Source: a virus
DNA: 41,213 nucleotides
Virus record (IMG/VR): IMGVR_UViG_3300037833_000023
Location: 1 to 41,213 of that record
Direction: 5' to 3' (one strand)
Positions 29,002 through 37,109 of this stretch are shown piece after piece; within the stretch, counting starts at the first letter, position 1, and the number at the start of each line of letters is the position of its first letter. The notes beneath the pieces were generated by a model. That model made no database searches. It saw only the letters and a list, made by a program, of their open reading frames with translations, and was not told the origin of the DNA. Made by a program: the position numbers and the translations under genes.

Positions 29002-32000
29002 ATGACCGATCGCGTAGTCTCAATCAGGATCACCTCGGACGGCCGGGCGTTCGTGGTCGACCAGGCTGCGAACGTGCAAGCCGTGCAGCAGCTGGGCAAG
29101 GCCGCGGAGGCTACGGGCAAGCAGCTGGACACCGCGGCCGAGAAGGTGACGCGCAAGGGACGCGCGGCCAAGGCGGCCGCCGCCGACGTGAAAGAGCTGG
29201 GGGACGCCGCCGGCGCGGCCGAGCCCAAGGTCAAGAAGGTGGGCGACGAAGCGGGCGCCGCCACCGACAAGGTGGCTCGCAAAGGCAAGGCGAGCAAGCA
29301 GGCCGCCACCGAGGTGAAGGAGCTGGGCGACGCTGCTCAGCGCAGCGAGCCGCCGGTCAAGAAGATTGGGGACACGGCGGCCGGAGCGTCCGAAGGTGTC
29401 TTGAAAGTTACGGCTGCGGCAGGCGCGGCGCTGCCTGGGCTGAAGAACGTCGGCGACCAGGCAAGCGGCGTTGCCCCCAAGTTCAAGGGGGTAGGCGACG
29501 GCGCAGCCGCAGCCGAGCCAAAGCTCAAGGGCATGGGCGATCAGGCGGCCCGTACCGCCATGCAGATGCGCCAGGTAGCGCCCCAGATCACGGACATCGT
29601 CACGCAAATCGCCGGGGGCCAGAGCCCCATACAGATCCTCATCCAGCAGGGTGGCCAGCTGAAGGACGTGTTCGGTGGCGTAGGCCCGGCGGTCAGCGCT
29701 GTGACCCGATACATCGGCGGCATGATTTCGCCGCTGACGGTGGGCGCGGGCGCGGTGGGTGCACTCGCCGTCGCCTACTACCAGGGGTCGGAGCAGAGCG
29801 CCGCCTTCACGCGCGAGCTGATCATCTCCGGCAACGCTGCCGGCGTCACGGAAAGCAGCTACGCCATGATGGCGCAGCGCCTGGCCGCGATCGGCGGCTC
29901 CCAGGGCGGCGCCCTGGATGCCCTGAGCCAGATCGCTCGCGAGGGCAAGGTCGCCGGTGAGCAGCTGGAGCGCTACACCGCGATCGCGCAGAGTATGGAG
30001 CGCGTGGTGGGCAAGGCGGTCGAGGACACCGCGAAGGAGTTCGGCGCCCTGGCCGGCGCCCCGGTCGAAGCCAGCCTGAAGCTCAACCAGACCTACAACT
30101 ACCTGACTGCGTCGGTTTACAGCCAGATCAAGGCGCTGCAGGACCAGGGCAGGCAGCAGGAGGCGGTGAAGCTGGCGCAGGAGGCGTATGCGGCGTCTCT
30201 GGCGGTGCGGATCCCGCAGCTGGAGGCCACGCTGGGGACCTTCCAGCGCGCGTGGCGCGAGATCGGCGACGTTGCCAAGCGGGCCTGGGACCAGATGCTG
30301 GGCATCGGCCGCCAGGACACCATTGCGCAGCAGCTGGTCGCCGTCACCGACGAATTGAACCGGGCGCGCGGCAACAACAAGAACATGGCGCACCGTCTGC
30401 CTTGGCAGGCCAGCGAGGCGGAGCTGCAGCAGCAGCAGGCCTTCTTGCAGGAGATGGTGCGCCTGGAGCGCCGCGGAGCCGATGCGGCGGCCGAGCATGC
30501 GAAGCAGGTAGCGGCCCGTGGGCGGCTGGACAGCATGGCAGAGGCCTCGCTGTCCAAACAGGAGAAGCTGAAGCGCTCGATCGCCAAGATCGAAGCGGAC
30601 GGCGCCACCGCGCAGTGGACACGCAAGCAGATCGACGACCTCATTGGTGCCGAGCGCAAGAAGTACGAGGACACGAGCGGAGACGCGGGGCGGAATGATG
30701 CGCTGGGCGCGCGGCTCGCTGCCATCAAGCGGGCAACGGAGCTTGAGGCGATCGCCATCAAGTCAGGCATCGACCAGGTCAACGTGGCCTACCGCCTGGG
30801 CGAAGTCACGCAGGCGGAACACATCGAGCGCGTTGCAGCCCTTGAGCTGAAGCAGCTGGAGACGCGGCGTGCGGCGGTGGCGGAAGAGATCGAGATCGCG
30901 GGAAAGGCCAAGAACAGCAAGAAGGCGGTCGCCGACCTCCAGGGGCAACTGGCCGTCGAAGAAGCCAAGATCACCGAGCGCCGCAAGCAGCTGCAGGAAG
31001 AGCTGGCGACCAGCCTGAAGGAGCGGGTTACCAAGGAGGCGATCGAGGCAGCGAAAGCGCATGAGGCGCTCTTCGCTGAGTTGGACCGGGGTGTTGTCAC
31101 GCTCGGAGAGCAGATCCTGGCCCAACGAGAGCACAACGCCACGTTGGGGCTCACCAAAACAGCCCTCGCCGCCGTGCACGCCGCCAAGCTGGAGGATATG
31201 GCGAGCAGCAAGGAGCGCCTTGCCTCTTTAGCCGACGAGATCGACTGGACCCGGAAGCTGGGCGACACTTACCGCGACCAGGCCCAGGCCCTGCGTCAGT
31301 TGGCCCAGCTGAAGCGCCAGGGTGGCGCTAAGGAAGAGACGCTGGAGGCCGCCACGGACCTGCGGCGCGAAGCCGCCAAGACGGGCGAGTTCCTGGAGCG
31401 CACGCTGCTGGAGAGCGTGCAGCGCGGCTTCGAGCAGGGCAAGAAGTTCTCGGACGGCTTCTTCGCTTCGCTTAAGGCCACGGCCAAGACGTCCGGCATC
31501 CAGATCGGCGTGGGCTTCTTCACGGATGCGACGGGCCTGACCCGCAACAGCGGCGTGAGCCGCGCCGGCGGAATGCTCAACAGCGCCAGCAATGCGGGAT
31601 CCCTCTACAGCGCCGTCAGCGGCTACAGCAGCGGCGTCAACACCGTGGCCGGCATGTTCGGCGCCGGATCCACCGCGGGCGCGTCCGCGGCTTCGCTGGG
31701 TTACGCCAACATGGTCGGCGCAGCGGGCGGTGATGCGCTGGGCGCGATGATCGCGGCCAACGGCAGCTGGGGGGGCGTGGCTGCAAGCGGCGCGGCCGCG
31801 GGCGGTGCGGCTGGTAGCGCCGGCCTCATGGGCACGCTCGGCGCCGCCATGCCCTACCTGGCTGTGGCCGCCCTGGTGATCGGCGCGCTGATGAAGAAGG
31901 GCGGGGGCCCGAAACAGGACGGCCAGTTCGGCGCGACGGCCGGGATGAACACGCTCGGAGGGCAGATCGCCTCGGGACAGTTCGGCGGGAATGAGCTTGC

Positions 32001-33765
32001 CGCCGGCGTGAAGCCGATCGTGCAAGGCATGCAGGGACAGTACGCTGGGTACGAGCGCATGTTCGGCCTGGACAAGATGGACTTCGGTGTTGCCGTCACC
32101 CGCGATCCGAAGGGCACCGCACCGACCATGCTGGAGCTGACGGCGACCAGGGGCGGCAACACCGTCTTCAGCAACATCAACCGCAACGTGGCCCGCGGGG
32201 ACGAGGACCTGAACCAGGCGTTCGAGATCATGGTGACGGACGGCCTGCTGGGCGCGCTGAAGGCGAACGCGACCAAGCTGCCCAACACAATCGTGCAGTA
32301 CCTGGACAGCGTGGCGCCTGGCGCCGACTTGGACACGAAGAAAGCTGCCCTGGCCAGCATCCAGGCGGTCTCGGCCTTCACCGATCAGTTCTCCGGCCTT
32401 GGCGGAGTGTTCAGCCGCCTGGGGACGATCTCGGTCCAGGCCCGCACTGAGCTGATCAAAGTCGGCGGCGGCCTGGAGGCGATCACCAACGCCACCGCCA
32501 GCTATTTTCAGCACTACTACAGCGAGGCCGAACGCGCCGGCATTTTGGCCAATCGTGTGGCGCAGGAGATGACGAAGCTGGGTCACAGCGCTGTCGACAC
32601 GATCCCTGAGTTCCGCCAGCTGGTTGAGGCGATCGACCCGAACACCGAGGCCGGCCGAGCGCTGTACGCCCAGCTGATGCAGCTGGAGCATGCCTTCTTC
32701 GAGGTCCACGATCAGTCGAAGCAACTCAAGGAGGCTGAGGAGGCACGCAAGCAGGCCATCCAGGACAACGAACGCACGCTGGTGGACGCGTACAACCGCG
32801 AGGCCGACGCCCTGCGGGACCGCCAGAAGCGCCTAGAAGACTTCATCAACGTGCTGCAGCGGTTCAGCCGCTCCTTGAGCATGGGTGGCCTGGCGCAGCT
32901 CTCGCCGATGGCGCAACTGGATGCCACCCGCGCCGAGTTCCAGCGTGTGGCGGCGCTGGCGATGGGGGGCGACGAGCAGGCCCAGTCCAACTACCAGTCG
33001 GTGGCCGAGGCCTTCCTGGAAGCCAGCAAGGCGGTGAACACCAGCAGCGTGGCGTACTTCGCCGACCGTGACCAGGTGCTGTCGATGACGCGCCAGCTGG
33101 AGATCTCCGGCCGGGCGCAGATCGACGTGGGCAAGCTGCAGCTGGACGCGCTGAAGGCCCTGGTGGCGCCGCTGGTCAAGATCGACACCAGCGTGCTGAC
33201 GGTGCGCGAGGCGATCGCGCAGCTGAAGCTGTCAGGCGGCGGTATGGGCGCCACCTCAGGGGGCGGCATCGGGTCGGCAGTTGCGGCAACCGGCTCGGCG
33301 GCGCAGTCTGCTGTAACCCAGCTCTACGCCGACCTTTTCGCGCGGGCGCCTGACCCGGGGGGCCTGGCGCTGTGGACGGGGATCCTGGAGTCGGGCAAGT
33401 CGATCGACTACGTGCGCGGTGAGATGCAGAAGGCGCCGGAGTGGCTGAACGCCCCCCGATTCGCTGCAGGCGGCGTCCACGCCGGCGGCGCCCGCATCGT
33501 CGGTGAAGAGACTCCGGAGCTGGAGATCACCGGCCCGTCTCGCATCTTCAATGCGGAGCAGCTGCTGCGCATGGTGAGCGATGCCGGCGGCCAGCGCGTC
33601 AACGCCACAGAGATCCGCCGGCAGACCAGCGCCATCGAGCGCACCGGCCGGCTGATCGAGCGGCTGGCCGTGTCGATCGACGGCAGCACCGCCGAGAACG
33701 CCGAGCAGTTGCGAGGCCTGAAGCAACACCTGGCGCACGTGCTGTCCAAGAGGGCGGCGGCATGA
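29002..33765 (+). CDS. Tape measure protein
   Basis: 1587 residues. N-terminal 14-residue repeats (residues 47-186), then the lambda-type tape-measure segment QIAGGQSPIQILIQQGGQLK with hydrophobic GGMISPLTVGAGAVGALAVA, long helical regions, a Gly/Ala/Ser-rich part with a second hydrophobic segment (AMPYLAVAALVIGALMKK), a DUF4214-like unit at about 1434-1475 (LYADLFARAPDPGGLALW) and the end motif FAAGGVHAGGARIVGEETPE. It sets tail length and is ejected with DNA. At roughly 0.15 nm per residue, length would be near 240 nm. ATG with a weak AGG leader. Confidence 0.93.
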   Translation: MTDRVVSIRITSDGRAFVVDQAANVQAVQQLGKAAEATGKQLDTAAEKVTRKGRAAKAAAADVKELGDAAGAAEPKVKKVGDEAGAATDKVARKGKASKQAATEVKELGDAAQRSEPPVKKIGDTAAGASEGVLKVTAAAGAALPGLKNVGDQASGVAPKFKGVGDGAAAAEPKLKGMGDQAARTAMQMRQVAPQITDIVTQIAGGQSPIQILIQQGGQLKDVFGGVGPAVSAVTRYIGGMISPLTVGAGAVGALAVAYYQGSEQSAAFTRELIISGNAAGVTESSYAMMAQRLAAIGGSQGGALDALSQIAREGKVAGEQLERYTAIAQSMERVVGKAVEDTAKEFGALAGAPVEASLKLNQTYNYLTASVYSQIKALQDQGRQQEAVKLAQEAYAASLAVRIPQLEATLGTFQRAWREIGDVAKRAWDQMLGIGRQDTIAQQLVAVTDELNRARGNNKNMAHRLPWQASEAELQQQQAFLQEMVRLERRGADAAAEHAKQVAARGRLDSMAEASLSKQEKLKRSIAKIEADGATAQWTRKQIDDLIGAERKKYEDTSGDAGRNDALGARLAAIKRATELEAIAIKSGIDQVNVAYRLGEVTQAEHIERVAALELKQLETRRAAVAEEIEIAGKAKNSKKAVADLQGQLAVEEAKITERRKQLQEELATSLKERVTKEAIEAAKAHEALFAELDRGVVTLGEQILAQREHNATLGLTKTALAAVHAAKLEDMASSKERLASLADEIDWTRKLGDTYRDQAQALRQLAQLKRQGGAKEETLEAATDLRREAAKTGEFLERTLLESVQRGFEQGKKFSDGFFASLKATAKTSGIQIGVGFFTDATGLTRNSGVSRAGGMLNSASNAGSLYSAVSGYSSGVNTVAGMFGAGSTAGASAASLGYANMVGAAGGDALGAMIAANGSWGGVAASGAAAGGAAGSAGLMGTLGAAMPYLAVAALVIGALMKKGGGPKQDGQFGATAGMNTLGGQIASGQFGGNELAAGVKPIVQGMQGQYAGYERMFGLDKMDFGVAVTRDPKGTAPTMLELTATRGGNTVFSNINRNVARGDEDLNQAFEIMVTDGLLGALKANATKLPNTIVQYLDSVAPGADLDTKKAALASIQAVSAFTDQFSGLGGVFSRLGTISVQARTELIKVGGGLEAITNATASYFQHYYSEAERAGILANRVAQEMTKLGHSAVDTIPEFRQLVEAIDPNTEAGRALYAQLMQLEHAFFEVHDQSKQLKEAEEARKQAIQDNERTLVDAYNREADALRDRQKRLEDFINVLQRFSRSLSMGGLAQLSPMAQLDATRAEFQRVAALAMGGDEQAQSNYQSVAEAFLEASKAVNTSSVAYFADRDQVLSMTRQLEISGRAQIDVGKLQLDALKALVAPLVKIDTSVLTVREAIAQLKLSGGGMGATSGGGIGSAVAATGSAAQSAVTQLYADLFARAPDPGGLALWTGILESGKSIDYVRGEMQKAPEWLNAPRFAAGGVHAGGARIVGEETPELEITGPSRIFNAEQLLRMVSDAGGQRVNATEIRRQTSAIERTGRLIERLAVSIDGSTAENAEQLRGLKQHLAHVLSKRAAA
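29140..29559 (+). repeat. Ten tandem 14-residue (42-bp) repeats in the tape measure
   Basis: Residues 47-186 align without gaps as ten units of 14, pattern x-x-V-K-x-x-G-D-x-A-x-x-A-x. Examples: ADVKELGDAAGAAE, PKVKKVGDEAGAAT, TEVKELGDAAQRSE, PPVKKIGDTAAGAS, PKFKGVGDGAAAAE. A less perfect unit precedes. The length of two heptads fits a coiled-coil or amphipathic rod. Confidence 0.8.
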
Positions 33766-35372
33766 AAGAGCAGATCGTGCTGGTCGAGATCCAGGCGTAC
33801 AACAAGGTCGCAGGCGCGGCCGAGACGCTGCGCTTCTGCGACGGCTTGGCCTACCGCCTGCGGCCCACCGAAGTGCCCGCCAACGCCCTGTATCGGCCCT
33901 TCCTGCTGGATCCGGGCTGGTGCCGCGTCGACGTCTTCAACCGCCCGGGCCAGTACGGCCAGGTCACGCCCGGCGAGGTGGTCCTGGACGACAGCTCCGG
34001 CACCCTCGGCGCGCAGCTGATCAACTACGCCTTCGACGGCCGCAGCATCGTGATCCGCATCGGCGATCGCGGCGCGGCCTACCCGGCCGGCTACGTCACC
34101 GTCATCAACGGCACCGTCGACGGCCAGCCCACCTTCGACGAGACCCGGATCACCTTCCGCCCGGCCGACCTGGCAGCCAGCCAGGCCAAGCCGCTGCAGC
34201 AGCTGCGCTACGCCGGCACCAACGCCCTGCCGGCAGGCCTGGAGGGCGTGGACGACCTCAAGGGCCAGGTCAAGCCGATCGTGCTGGCGCTGGCCAGCAA
34301 CATGACGCCGCGCCTGGTGAACACCGCCAAGCTGATCTACCAGGTGTCCATCCCGAACGGGCTGGCTGCGGTTTCCTGCAGCGCCGTGCGCGATCGCGGC
34401 GTGCCCCTGACCCTGGGCGCGGCCTACGCGAGCCTGGCGGCCCTGCAGGACGATGCCCAGGCGCCGGCCGCGGGCGGCTTCAAGGTGCTGTCGACGGCGG
34501 CGGACGGCTGCTACTTCCGCCTGGGCAGCTCGCCGGTAGGCGCGATCACCTGTGACGCGGCTTACGGCGCCGCCGGCGATCGCACCCACGCCCAGGTCTG
34601 GAAGCGGATCCTGAAGTACATGGGCGTCCTGGACACGGCGATCTCCGCGGCGGACGTGGCGGCCCTGGATGTGGCACTGCCGGCGGAGATCGAGTTCGCT
34701 CTGTTCGACGAGACGCAAGCGGACTCCGCCCTGACCGAGGTGGCCACCAGCGCCGGCGCGGCCTGGTACGGCGACCCCTCGGGCGTGTACCGCCTCACCC
34801 AGTGGACCGCCCCGGCCGGCCCCGCCGTGGCCACCCTGACCCAGCTGCGCACCAGCGAGATCAACATCGTGGATCCCGCGGGCACCGGCGACGTGGCGCC
34901 GGCCTACCGCGTCACGCTGCAGCACGGCCGTAACTGGACGGTGCAGAACGACTCGGAGTTGGGCGGCGACAAGACCAACCCGGGCGTGGACACCGTCCGG
35001 GCGCCTGGCGCTCGAGCAGCGCTGGCCGCCCGCGCCTGGCTGGCGCTCGAGCACCGGACCGTTCCGGCCGAGGACGCCAGCGTGAAGACGGCGCATCTGA
35101 ACGCGATCGAGCTGAAGCTCACCTCGCTCATCGCCGACACGGCCGCGGCGCAGGCCTTCGCCAACGCGCAGCTCGCCCTCTACAAGGTGGCCCGGCACTC
35201 GATGGCGCTGACGCAATGGCTCTCGCCTGCGCAGATCGCCCTGGTGCGGCCGGCGGCGGTGGTCACCGTAAAGGGCTCGCGCTGGGGCTACGACGCTGGC
35301 CGGCTGATGCGGATCGCGGGCGTGAAGGTCGATCGGTGGACCGGCAAGACCGAGCTGGGGGTGTGGGGCTGA
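33762..35372 (+). CDS. Tail tip / baseplate hub protein
   Basis: 536 residues, beginning MKEQIVLVEIQAYNKVAGAA, at the tape measure stop (ATGA). It is a mixed alpha/beta protein with RVDVFNRPGQYGQVTPGEVV, LINYAFDGRSIVIRIGDRGA, IVLALASNMTPRLVNTAKLI and KGSRWGYDAGRLMRIAGVKV. Some segments resemble hub proteins (beta-barrels with intervening helices). Synteny after the tape measure supports a tail-tip component; a specific family is not recognised. Confidence 0.78.
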   Translation: MKEQIVLVEIQAYNKVAGAAETLRFCDGLAYRLRPTEVPANALYRPFLLDPGWCRVDVFNRPGQYGQVTPGEVVLDDSSGTLGAQLINYAFDGRSIVIRIGDRGAAYPAGYVTVINGTVDGQPTFDETRITFRPADLAASQAKPLQQLRYAGTNALPAGLEGVDDLKGQVKPIVLALASNMTPRLVNTAKLIYQVSIPNGLAAVSCSAVRDRGVPLTLGAAYASLAALQDDAQAPAAGGFKVLSTAADGCYFRLGSSPVGAITCDAAYGAAGDRTHAQVWKRILKYMGVLDTAISAADVAALDVALPAEIEFALFDETQADSALTEVATSAGAAWYGDPSGVYRLTQWTAPAGPAVATLTQLRTSEINIVDPAGTGDVAPAYRVTLQHGRNWTVQNDSELGGDKTNPGVDTVRAPGARAALAARAWLALEHRTVPAEDASVKTAHLNAIELKLTSLIADTAAAQAFANAQLALYKVARHSMALTQWLSPAQIALVRPAAVVTVKGSRWGYDAGRLMRIAGVKVDRWTGKTELGVWG

Positions 35373-35373
35373 C

Positions 35374-36243
35374 ATGGCTGCAGTGAAGTTCTGCTTCCCC
35401 AACTGGACGCTCGACACGAACGTCATCACGCCGACAGCGACCGGGGCGGCCTGGACCGACCTGGCGAACCTGAAGGGCGAGGTGCTGTCCGAGATGGCGC
35501 GCTGCCCAAGCCTGGTGCTGGCTGACAGCAAGTTCGTGATCGACCTGGGCACGACCCGCAACATCAGCGTGCTGGCCATTCCCTTCCACAACGCCCAGAT
35601 CGGCAACCTGGCGCGCATGCGCCTGGCCACGGACGCGGGCTTCGCGGACGTGGTGGTCGACACGGGCTGGAAGGAGTTCTTCGGCGAGGTGTACCCCTGG
35701 GGCACTCTCCCCTGGGGCCACGTGTCCTGGGTGGATGGCCGGCTGAACGCGGAGCAGGCCTACCAGCGCGTGCCGCCCTGGATGCACGTCCTGGGCGAGG
35801 AGGTTCTGGGGCGCTATCTGGAGGTGCAGCTCGACTTCACCGGCAACACGGACGGCTTCGTCGACGTCGGGCAGATCGTGGCGGCGTCCGCGCTCAGCCC
35901 CGTCTACAACGCCTCGCGCGGCGTCACGCCGCCGTTTTACGTGGACGCGAGCACGAAGACGCGAGCCAAGGGCGGGCCGATGTTCGCCGATCGGCGCAAG
36001 CCGTACCGCGTCTCGAAGATGCAACTGCAGCACCTGAGCCTCAATGAGGCCTATGGCTCCTTCTTCGAGATGGTCCGCGAGCTGGGTGTGAGCAAGCCGT
36101 TTTTCTTTATCTACAACTCGGACGCCGCCGCCGCCTTCCTGCCCAAGCAGAGCTTCATGGCCATCGCCGAGGAGATCACCCCGCCGGTGCAGCCCTATGC
36201 GCTGGAGTACTCGATGGCGATCGAGATCACGGAGCAGTTTTAA
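35374..36243 (+). CDS. Tail protein of the distal tip
   Basis: 289 residues. KFCFPNWTLDTNVITPTATG, SKFVIDLGTTRNISVLAIPF, TGNTDGFVDVGQIVAAS and YRVSKMQLQHLSLNEAYGSF show a beta-sandwich pattern close to tail-tip proteins of Mu-like siphophages. It follows the hub gene by 1 nt and ends 11 nt before the fibre gene. The function, connecting hub and fibre, is inferred. Confidence 0.75.
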   Translation: MAAVKFCFPNWTLDTNVITPTATGAAWTDLANLKGEVLSEMARCPSLVLADSKFVIDLGTTRNISVLAIPFHNAQIGNLARMRLATDAGFADVVVDTGWKEFFGEVYPWGTLPWGHVSWVDGRLNAEQAYQRVPPWMHVLGEEVLGRYLEVQLDFTGNTDGFVDVGQIVAASALSPVYNASRGVTPPFYVDASTKTRAKGGPMFADRRKPYRVSKMQLQHLSLNEAYGSFFEMVRELGVSKPFFFIYNSDAAAAFLPKQSFMAIAEEITPPVQPYALEYSMAIEITEQF

Positions 36244-36254
36244 CGAGGTCAAGC

Positions 36255-37109
36255 ATGGCATTCACCTTCACCATCAACGGCAACGTGTACACCAGCGACC
36301 CGGCCAACGTCACGGCGGGCGCCACCAGGCGTTTCATCGGGTACGGCTACATCACGGCACTGGCTCTGCTGGTCGAGGACATCATCGCGGTCGCAGCGGC
36401 GGTGCTCACGAACAAAGAGGACGCCGAACAGGCTGTCACGGACGCCGTGCAAGCCAAGGATCTCGCTGTGATTGCAAAGAACGCAGCGGAGACCGCCCTG
36501 GACAACATGGACGACCGCTATCTCGGCTCCAAGGCGGCGGACCCGGCCGTAGACAACGATGGCAACGCGCTGACCGACGGGGCGTACTACTTCAACACGA
36601 CCGCCAAGGCGGTCAAGTTCTACGACCTGGCCACCGCCACCTGGTACGCGCCCCCGACCACCTCCGCAGGCCTGCTACAGAAGGCGGGCGACACCATGAC
36701 GGGCGCCTTGAACATGGCCGACCAGCAGCTGGTGCGCGCCCTGCTCAAGGATTCGGCGGCCAAGTTCGTGGACCTGGGCGCCAGTGGCACTGCAGCTCAG
36801 GTCCTGGACCACGAATTGGCCCACCACTTCAAGAGCACGGCGACCGGGAACCATACGGTGAGTTTCTCCAACTGGCCGGCCACTGACACGGGGTTCATCG
36901 TCTACGAACTCGTGAACGGTGGGGCGTTCGCTGTGACGCTGCCGACCATCAACTTCGTCAAGCCAGACGGGACGACGACGACCAGCCTGGGCACCTACCT
37001 CACCGCCCTCGGCATCTCCGGCCGCACGACGCTGCAGAGCGCCGGTACCGACATCTTCCTGCTGATGAACACGGCGAACGGGACGCCGCGCGGGGTGCTG
37101 CTGAAATGA
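36255..37109 (+). CDS. Tail fibre-like protein
   Basis: 284 residues. N-terminal ITALALLVEDIIAVAAAVLT and a coiled-coil (TNKEDAEQAVTDAVQAKDLA, NAAETALDNMDDRYLGSKAA) are typical of the shaft-start of fibres, then DGNALTDGAYYFNTTAKAVK gives the short beta motif found in many tail fibres. The C-terminal part is beta-rich. It probably joins the tip to the receptor-binding protein that follows (overlap of 4 nt). AGG leader; the start is clear. Confidence 0.8.
   Translation: MAFTFTINGNVYTSDPANVTAGATRRFIGYGYITALALLVEDIIAVAAAVLTNKEDAEQAVTDAVQAKDLAVIAKNAAETALDNMDDRYLGSKAADPAVDNDGNALTDGAYYFNTTAKAVKFYDLATATWYAPPTTSAGLLQKAGDTMTGALNMADQQLVRALLKDSAAKFVDLGASGTAAQVLDHELAHHFKSTATGNHTVSFSNWPATDTGFIVYELVNGGAFAVTLPTINFVKPDGTTTTSLGTYLTALGISGRTTLQSAGTDIFLLMNTANGTPRGVLLK

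Noticed and set aside
29020-30498. 492-codon minus-strand frame
   Set aside because: Shadow of the tape measure; its apparent repeats simply mirror the 42-bp repeats.
33408-35705. 765-codon open frame on the minus strand
   Set aside because: Antisense to the tape measure end and hub protein; Arg/Gly/Val-rich, no domain, no ribosome-binding site.
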